Shown: piece by piece, positions 33,357-37,702 of the stretch
How positions within the stretch are numbered: position 1 is the stretch's first letter
Layout: every line of letters starts with the position of its first letter
Source: Bacteroidota bacterium
GTDB taxonomy: Bacteria > Bacteroidota > Bacteroidia > Bacteroidales > VadinHA17
Direction of reading: 5' to 3'
Assembly (NCBI GenBank): GCA_022709665.1
Contig: JAKLIJ010000007.1
Coordinates: 1 to 37,702, forward strand
Length of the DNA: 37,702 nt
Position numbers and translations under genes: made by a program
The notes under the pieces: model-generated
Seen by the model: the letters and a program-made list of their open reading frames with translations, nothing else
Database searches by the model: none
What the model was told of the DNA's origin: nothing

Positions 33357-35219
33357 TTATTTTGCCATTATTGTTTTATGAAACGACAAGGGTTCTCCGT
33401 TTGAATCAACACCCTGAATATTAACTTCATAGTTTGTAACATAATCCGATGACCAGAATTCAACACTGAATCTGCCATCACTTCCTGGTTTAACTGACGG
33501 GTTCCAGTAAAGAGTGTTTCTGAGGTCTGGTATCCGGCTTTGCCTGCTTTCGGGATCAGTGTACGAGGGTGACCAGAACCTGGGTTCAGGCTCAAAAATC
33601 CTGTATGGAAGCCTTACTGCATATTCCGGAAGGGCTATATCGCTGAAATCTCCTGCTCCGGTAATTACATTCACAAGGCCGAAAAAAAGATAGTCGCCCA
33701 CTACGTACCGGCTCCTGATGACGTCTATCTTTTCAACCTTTGCGGGATCGATTCCGGCAATGACTGAAGGATCCCTGACCACAACCCCATCAACAAAGGT
33801 TACCGGTGACTTTTCATATTGCTTGTTGTAGACGGGATCCGTCATCGTTATTTCATAACCCGACCTTCTGCTTCTGAGCTGAACCCCGCTGAGCAGCTCA
33901 TAAAACACTTCCTCCATAAGCGGAAGATCTATGTAATCCTTAAGAAAGAGTTCTGTCTCAGGACGGCCATAAAACCTTTTCGCCGGCAATCCGTAGGATC
34001 CGGATTCAACAGGAGGAAGGACGCTGTCGGTATTGAAAATCCTTCTCAGCTGATAGTTGACACTCCATTTCGCTATATAAGGAGCTGTTGCACTACCCTG
34101 AGAAGAGGCCAAGGGTGCCGATGAAGGATACCTGTCCGAAAAGGAAGACTCCATTCTGATTGCATCATTTGTACCCGGGTCCTCAGGCTGTATTATGAAG
34201 TTATTCCGGCCATCTGTAATGGGAATGCTGAATTCAAACCATCCCTCACCATCCGTGAGGGAATACTGGAATAAAGCGCTCTTCCCGGGAATTGAAAGGA
34301 ACATATACCGGCCTGAATCCAATCCCTGTCCGCTCCTGTCGATAAGCTGACCACGGAGAAAATGATACTCATTTTCAGCCTTGTATATCAGACCCGGATA
34401 ATTGCCCGGCGATACAGCAGTCCGGCTGATCCTTCTATTGTCGGAGCCGGAAAAAAGGTATTCATCTATGTCGGGAGCCGGATTGCTGCCACAAGGAGAA
34501 ACGGAAACGCTGAAATTCCCAACCTGCCCGGAAGTTTCTCCGGATTTGCCCAGCTGAAATTCAAGGACTATTCTTTCCCTGATCCCGACAGGGCCCGGAT
34601 CAGATAATTCAATAAGCTGATTTGCGACAGGTGATTTACTTACCTTTCTCTCATCTGATGGTCTGCCTGCTGAACGACTTTCTGCCTCTGCCTCTCCATG
34701 GGAAACTGCCACAAAGTTCTTAGTATTCAGAATATTATAAATATTTATTACCTTACTGAAGCAGTTACCGGGCATCAGATTTTTCATGCTGCCGGTATAA
34801 GCTCTCAAGGTATAGGCGCCTGAACCCAGAGTATCGGACAGGACAGCCAGCCCTGACCCGAGGCCCTTGTCGAGCCTTATCCTGCTCTGCACAACGGGGC
34901 TGTTTCCCGGATTCAATATCTCCAGATATGCAATTTCTGAAGAAGATGACAGTTTACCGTCCTGACCTTCGAAAAGGTACAGACTGAACCACAGGTTCTC
35001 TCCGGCAATATACTCCTCACGGTCAGTGTGAACATAAATTTTCTCAAGGGGAAACAAGCTGCCATACTCCTGAAGGCCCGGAGTGGCGGAATCAGGCGAA
35101 ACCGGCCGGATCTGACCGGGAAGACAGCCGGACCTCAGGAAAAATAACACCACAAGTGCTAATATTAACCGCCTTGCTGCAAACCCGTGAGGATAAGATA
35201 TTTTCCATTTACTCTTCAT
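33357..35219 (-). CDS. MG2-like envelope protein with a TonB-plug-like domain but no barrel
   Basis: The protein has 620 residues with a signal peptide (ILALVVLFFLRSGCLPGQ). Residues about 58-150 contain EKIYVHTDREEYIAGENLWF, typical of the macroglobulin MG2-like domain found in Bacteroidota envelope proteins. Extended beta-sandwich sequence follows. At about 430-510, a stretch like a TonB-receptor plug appears (SPVTFVDGVVVRDPSVIAGI, VEKIDVIRSRYVVGDYLFF, GLVNVIT), but no 22-strand barrel follows. The C-terminus is another beta domain (GRFSVEFWSSDYVTNYEV). Its ATG lies within the end of the DUF4249-like gene (11-bp overlap), so it is translationally coupled to that gene and the receptor. Its role is unknown; it may work at the receptor's periplasmic or surface face. 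Confidence 0.82.
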   Translation of the reverse strand: MKSKWKISYPHGFAARRLILALVVLFFLRSGCLPGQIRPVSPDSATPGLQEYGSLFPLEKIYVHTDREEYIAGENLWFSLYLFEGQDGKLSSSSEIAYLEILNPGNSPVVQSRIRLDKGLGSGLAVLSDTLGSGAYTLRAYTGSMKNLMPGNCFSKVINIYNILNTKNFVAVSHGEAEAESRSAGRPSDERKVSKSPVANQLIELSDPGPVGIRERIVLEFQLGKSGETSGQVGNFSVSVSPCGSNPAPDIDEYLFSGSDNRRISRTAVSPGNYPGLIYKAENEYHFLRGQLIDRSGQGLDSGRYMFLSIPGKSALFQYSLTDGEGWFEFSIPITDGRNNFIIQPEDPGTNDAIRMESSFSDRYPSSAPLASSQGSATAPYIAKWSVNYQLRRIFNTDSVLPPVESGSYGLPAKRFYGRPETELFLKDYIDLPLMEEVFYELLSGVQLRSRRSGYEITMTDPVYNKQYEKSPVTFVDGVVVRDPSVIAGIDPAKVEKIDVIRSRYVVGDYLFFGLVNVITGAGDFSDIALPEYAVRLPYRIFEPEPRFWSPSYTDPESRQSRIPDLRNTLYWNPSVKPGSDGRFSVEFWSSDYVTNYEVNIQGVDSNGEPLSFHKTIMAK

Positions 35220-36339
35220 CCCAGAAATCCGGTTTTATTGCTGAACCCCTTACTGTGCAATCCACGCACCCCTTATTTGAAGTAATATACATTTCCCCTG
35301 CCTGTGTGTACCTGTCATAAGTCACCTCCCAAACGGTCTCATTGAAACCCGGGGGAGAAGGCTGGCGGGGAACTGTTTTTTCAATACAGCCGCTATAATA
35401 ATCCGGCTGCCCTTTAAAATTGTCCCTGATAAAAATCCTGCGCGAACTGCGGCCTGAAACACTAAAATAGCCGAGAACCTTCTCATTGGGATATTCCAGG
35501 CAGTGTATATTGCCGGATACTGAAGCAGGAATAATATCATACAGACTTCCCAATTCCTCCCCCACATTCTGAAGTCTTTCCCAGTAGCTGAATTCATCCT
35601 CGCTCAGGCTGTACTGGTTTACCAGCATGCTGTACCTTACACCCAGCCTGTCTGTCTCATTTGAGACAAAGTTAACCAGTTGCCTGGTTATGATATTGTC
35701 TGTCAGGATAGATGTATTCCTTACGTTTATGGAGGTGGATTTTCTTGTTATCCAGCACTTGTTATTGTCAACATCGTATGGAATCCGGATTTCCCAGGTC
35801 TCCGTAAAATCCCACCTGAAATAGCTGCAAAGACCCTCAGGATCAACAGTCCTCAGATAAACCCGGCATCCTTCAACGGGTGTTCCGGAGATGTCATTTT
35901 CAGGCATCACAACCTTTTCATACCAGATGGTGTCGACAGGCGGGACCGGTTTCATTTCCATGGGTATGGATTCATAAGAACGGACTGTCTCCCCTGCATT
36001 CATCTCATAAATCCGAAGGGTATAAATATATCCGGTCATTCCCCTGAAAAAATCAGGATCGGTAACATAGGTTCCCGGTTCCGTTTCCTCCAGCTCGTAA
36101 CTGTTCTCATTATTGTCATCAATGATCACCCTGCATCCTTCGAGAGGTAAGGATTTTTCCTTCAGTTCAAGAGAATGTGATCTCGACAATTTAACTACAT
36201 TTTTCTCAGGCTGATCGGTCAGCAGAGCCTGTACAACGAGAAGGGATTGCGACTCACCTGTCTTTGGATAGAATTCGGTGATGCACCCTGTCAATGCCAG
36301 GAGAACCGTTAAGCCGCTTATGGAAAATAATAACCGCAT
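35209..36339 (-). CDS. DUF4249-like lipoprotein
   Basis: I start at the ATG at 36339 (376 residues); a frame from a TTG at 36354 overlaps the receptor gene and lacks a good start. The signal MRLLFSISGLTVLLALTGC ends in a lipobox (Cys19). The mature start (SQSLLVVQALLTDQPEKNVVKLSRSHSL, then EGCRVIIDDNNENSYEL and PGTYVTDPDF) follows the DUF4249 pattern of a beta-sandwich with a conserved surface. A Cys-rich C-terminus (NKGCVDCTVRGS) is visible. DUF4249 lipoproteins are recurrent neighbours of TonB-dependent receptors in Bacteroidota and may play a SusD-like part, but that is not proven. It starts 4 bp after the receptor stop and overlaps the MG2-like gene by 11 bp. Confidence 0.82.
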   Translation of the reverse strand: MRLLFSISGLTVLLALTGCITEFYPKTGESQSLLVVQALLTDQPEKNVVKLSRSHSLELKEKSLPLEGCRVIIDDNNENSYELEETEPGTYVTDPDFFRGMTGYIYTLRIYEMNAGETVRSYESIPMEMKPVPPVDTIWYEKVVMPENDISGTPVEGCRVYLRTVDPEGLCSYFRWDFTETWEIRIPYDVDNNKCWITRKSTSINVRNTSILTDNIITRQLVNFVSNETDRLGVRYSMLVNQYSLSEDEFSYWERLQNVGEELGSLYDIIPASVSGNIHCLEYPNEKVLGYFSVSGRSSRRIFIRDNFKGQPDYYSGCIEKTVPRQPSPPGFNETVWEVTYDRYTQAGEMYITSNKGCVDCTVRGSAIKPDFWDEE

Positions 36340-36343
36340 AATG

Positions 36344-37702
36344 CTAAAAATCAAAACTGAAGGTTACAGAAGGAATTGCATTCCCAAATACCGAAAGCTT
36401 ATATCCTTTCACAATGCCATTGGTCCTGGTGAAATAGATGGAATAAACATTCTCACGGCCCAGCAGGTTATAAACAGAGAATGTCCAGTAAGGATGTGCA
36501 ATTTTGCGCGACTTCAGATTGCCCGTGACTTTAAGTGAAAGGTCGACACGCATATAATCAGGTATCCTGTAACGGTTCCTGTCGGAATAATGTATGAGTT
36601 CCAGTCCTTCCAGTTCATAACCTGTTATCGGATAAGTGATCGGACGACCGCTGCTGTACGAATAAGCTGCAGAAATGCTGATCCGGCGGGTCGAGAGATA
36701 GTTCAATGTAAGAGCCAGATCATGAGGCCTGTCGAAATTTGCAGGGAACCATTTCCCGTCGTTGATTATCTCGCTGCTGAACTTACCTGTACTTCTGAGA
36801 AGCGATCTCGAATATGTATATCCGGCTGTCCATCTCAGCCTGCCGGATTCTTTCCTGACCATAAGTTCAACTCCATACGCTCTCCCTTCAGTATTTACAA
36901 GATCCTGTTCAACGTTCTCGTTCATGATGATCCTTGTTCCTCCCTTGAAGTCGATCAGGTTTTTAAGCCTTTTATAGTAAAACTCAACTGAGGTTTCCAG
37001 CCTTCCGTTGAAAAGAAGCTGATAGAATCCCATAGCATACTGGTCACCGGATTGCGGCTTCAGATAATAATCACTCAGTTTCCAGTTATCGGTAGGAGAT
37101 ATCGAAGCGGAATTCGAAAGAAGATGGATGTACTGCCTCGTGCGGTTGTAGTTGAGCTTTATGGAACTGTTAACGCCGGTCATGAAATTGACCGAAAACC
37201 TGTATTCCGGCCCTCCCCATGTCCTGTAAAGCTCCCCACGGCTGTATGTGAGCGTGTCGACGACCGACGATGCTCCCCTGGCTACTTCCGGATCGTACAG
37301 CAGTACAGTCCTGGGTCCGAAGCTAAACAGGGATGACATCCTTATCCCGCCCTCGAGTGTAATCTTTTCAGAAAGACGGAACCTGTCGTCGAAATACAAT
37401 GCTGATTCAAGGGCTTTATCCTGCTGAACCCTCCTGACGGCTACATGTGAGGAATCGGAATAGGGCCTGAGATTGCCCGGTGAGATGCTGTAACGGGTTG
37501 CATCAAGCCCGAAATTCATCTCATGCCTGCCCCTGTAGAGATTGAAGCCTGCCTTCAGACCTGTGCTGTTTACAATGTGAGATAACACGAAACCATCAGT
37601 TGCAACCCTGTCGCCTGATATGTCATATTTATAATTGGAGTTGTTGACTGAAATCAGGGAGAAGAAATCGGATGTGAAAAAGTGGCGCCAGCCAAGGGAA
37701 AC
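36344..37702 (-). CDS. TonB-dependent receptor, N-terminus beyond window edge
   Basis: The open frame continues without a stop from 36344 to the right edge (452 residues visible), so the apparent GTG start at 37588 is only internal. The visible part is beta-barrel: alternating aromatic strands such as MNFGLDATRYSI, YRFSVNFMTG, TSVEFYYKRLKNLI and RWTAGYTYSRSLL, ending in the outer-membrane terminus VTFSFDF. FSVYNLLGRENVYSIYF is a typical last-but-few strand of TonB receptors. The plug and any carboxypeptidase-like domain lie outside the window. It heads a coupled trio with a DUF4249-like lipoprotein and a plug-bearing MG2-like protein. The imported substrate is unknown. Confidence 0.92.
   Translation of the reverse strand, partial: VSLGWRHFFTSDFFSLISVNNSNYKYDISGDRVATDGFVLSHIVNSTGLKAGFNLYRGRHEMNFGLDATRYSISPGNLRPYSDSSHVAVRRVQQDKALESALYFDDRFRLSEKITLEGGIRMSSLFSFGPRTVLLYDPEVARGASSVVDTLTYSRGELYRTWGGPEYRFSVNFMTGVNSSIKLNYNRTRQYIHLLSNSASISPTDNWKLSDYYLKPQSGDQYAMGFYQLLFNGRLETSVEFYYKRLKNLIDFKGGTRIIMNENVEQDLVNTEGRAYGVELMVRKESGRLRWTAGYTYSRSLLRSTGKFSSEIINDGKWFPANFDRPHDLALTLNYLSTRRISISAAYSYSSGRPITYPITGYELEGLELIHYSDRNRYRIPDYMRVDLSLKVTGNLKSRKIAHPYWTFSVYNLLGRENVYSIYFTRTNGIVKGYKLSVFGNAIPSVTFSFDF

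Noticed and set aside
37588-37702. Treating the GTG at 37588 as the receptor start
   Set aside because: The frame stays open to the edge with barrel-like sequence upstream, and there is no signal peptide or plug after the GTG.

Overview
The window reads as a chromosomal stretch of a Bacteroidota bacterium, probably a polysaccharide-degrading member of the Bacteroidales/Marinilabiliales. The signs are a SusC/SusD pair, many short-signal lipoproteins, a DUF4249-type lipoprotein beside a TonB-dependent receptor, a KtrB-like K+ channel, and start regions without clear Shine-Dalgarno sequences. Both ends cut through genes: a susD-like gene on the left and a TonB-dependent receptor on the right. 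I saw no rRNA, tRNA, CRISPR array, transposase or phage gene.

Layout. (1) 1-8093, minus strand: a glucuronoyl-esterase-like CE15 protein and an overlapping metallo-beta-lactamase-fold lipoprotein, then a 696-bp regulatory gap, then susC and susD. This looks like part of a polysaccharide-utilisation locus aimed at glucuronate-decorated plant polymer. The gap holds a LacI-type operator candidate, a 5'-leader hairpin, a spaced TCAGGTTA motif series and a 21-bp palindromic tandem repeat. (2) 8669-10833, plus: a DoxX membrane protein and a Tat-exported Gfo/Idh/MocA oxidoreductase. (3) 11155-14277, plus: a three-part envelope protein joining an HELVH peptidase-like domain, a TolB-like propeller and an Omp85-type barrel. 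(4) 14449-17825, plus: a lipoprotein, a radical SAM enzyme, a small membrane protein and an MscS channel. (5) 17834-25461, minus: a compact amino-sugar operon of GH2 exo-glucosaminidase-like enzyme, NagA, NodB-type deacetylase lipoprotein, atypical ROK kinase, MFS transporter and SIS protein. Read together it resembles a deacetylation-first chitobiose route without NagB. (6) 25532-28047, minus: a TrkA/KtrA regulator and a KtrB/TrkH channel with an extra four-helix N-terminus. (7) 28227-31530, minus: a SPOR lipoprotein and MutS. (8) 31982-33319, plus: a Lys9-type saccharopine dehydrogenase. (9) 33357-37702, minus: a coupled trio of TonB-dependent receptor, DUF4249-like lipoprotein, and an MG2-like protein carrying a plug-like domain but no barrel.

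The most unusual non-coding signal is a 59-bp sequence present twice, at 8281-8339 and 28767-28825, in the same orientation. It includes 26 identical consecutive bases, and each copy is followed by a purine-rich, degenerate short-repeat tail. A second repeat type, a pair of inverted C-rich/G-rich 25-mers about 190 bp apart, lies between mutS and the saccharopine dehydrogenase gene.

Family assignments come from reading motifs by eye, without database searches. Starts were chosen from signal peptides, codon type and spacing.
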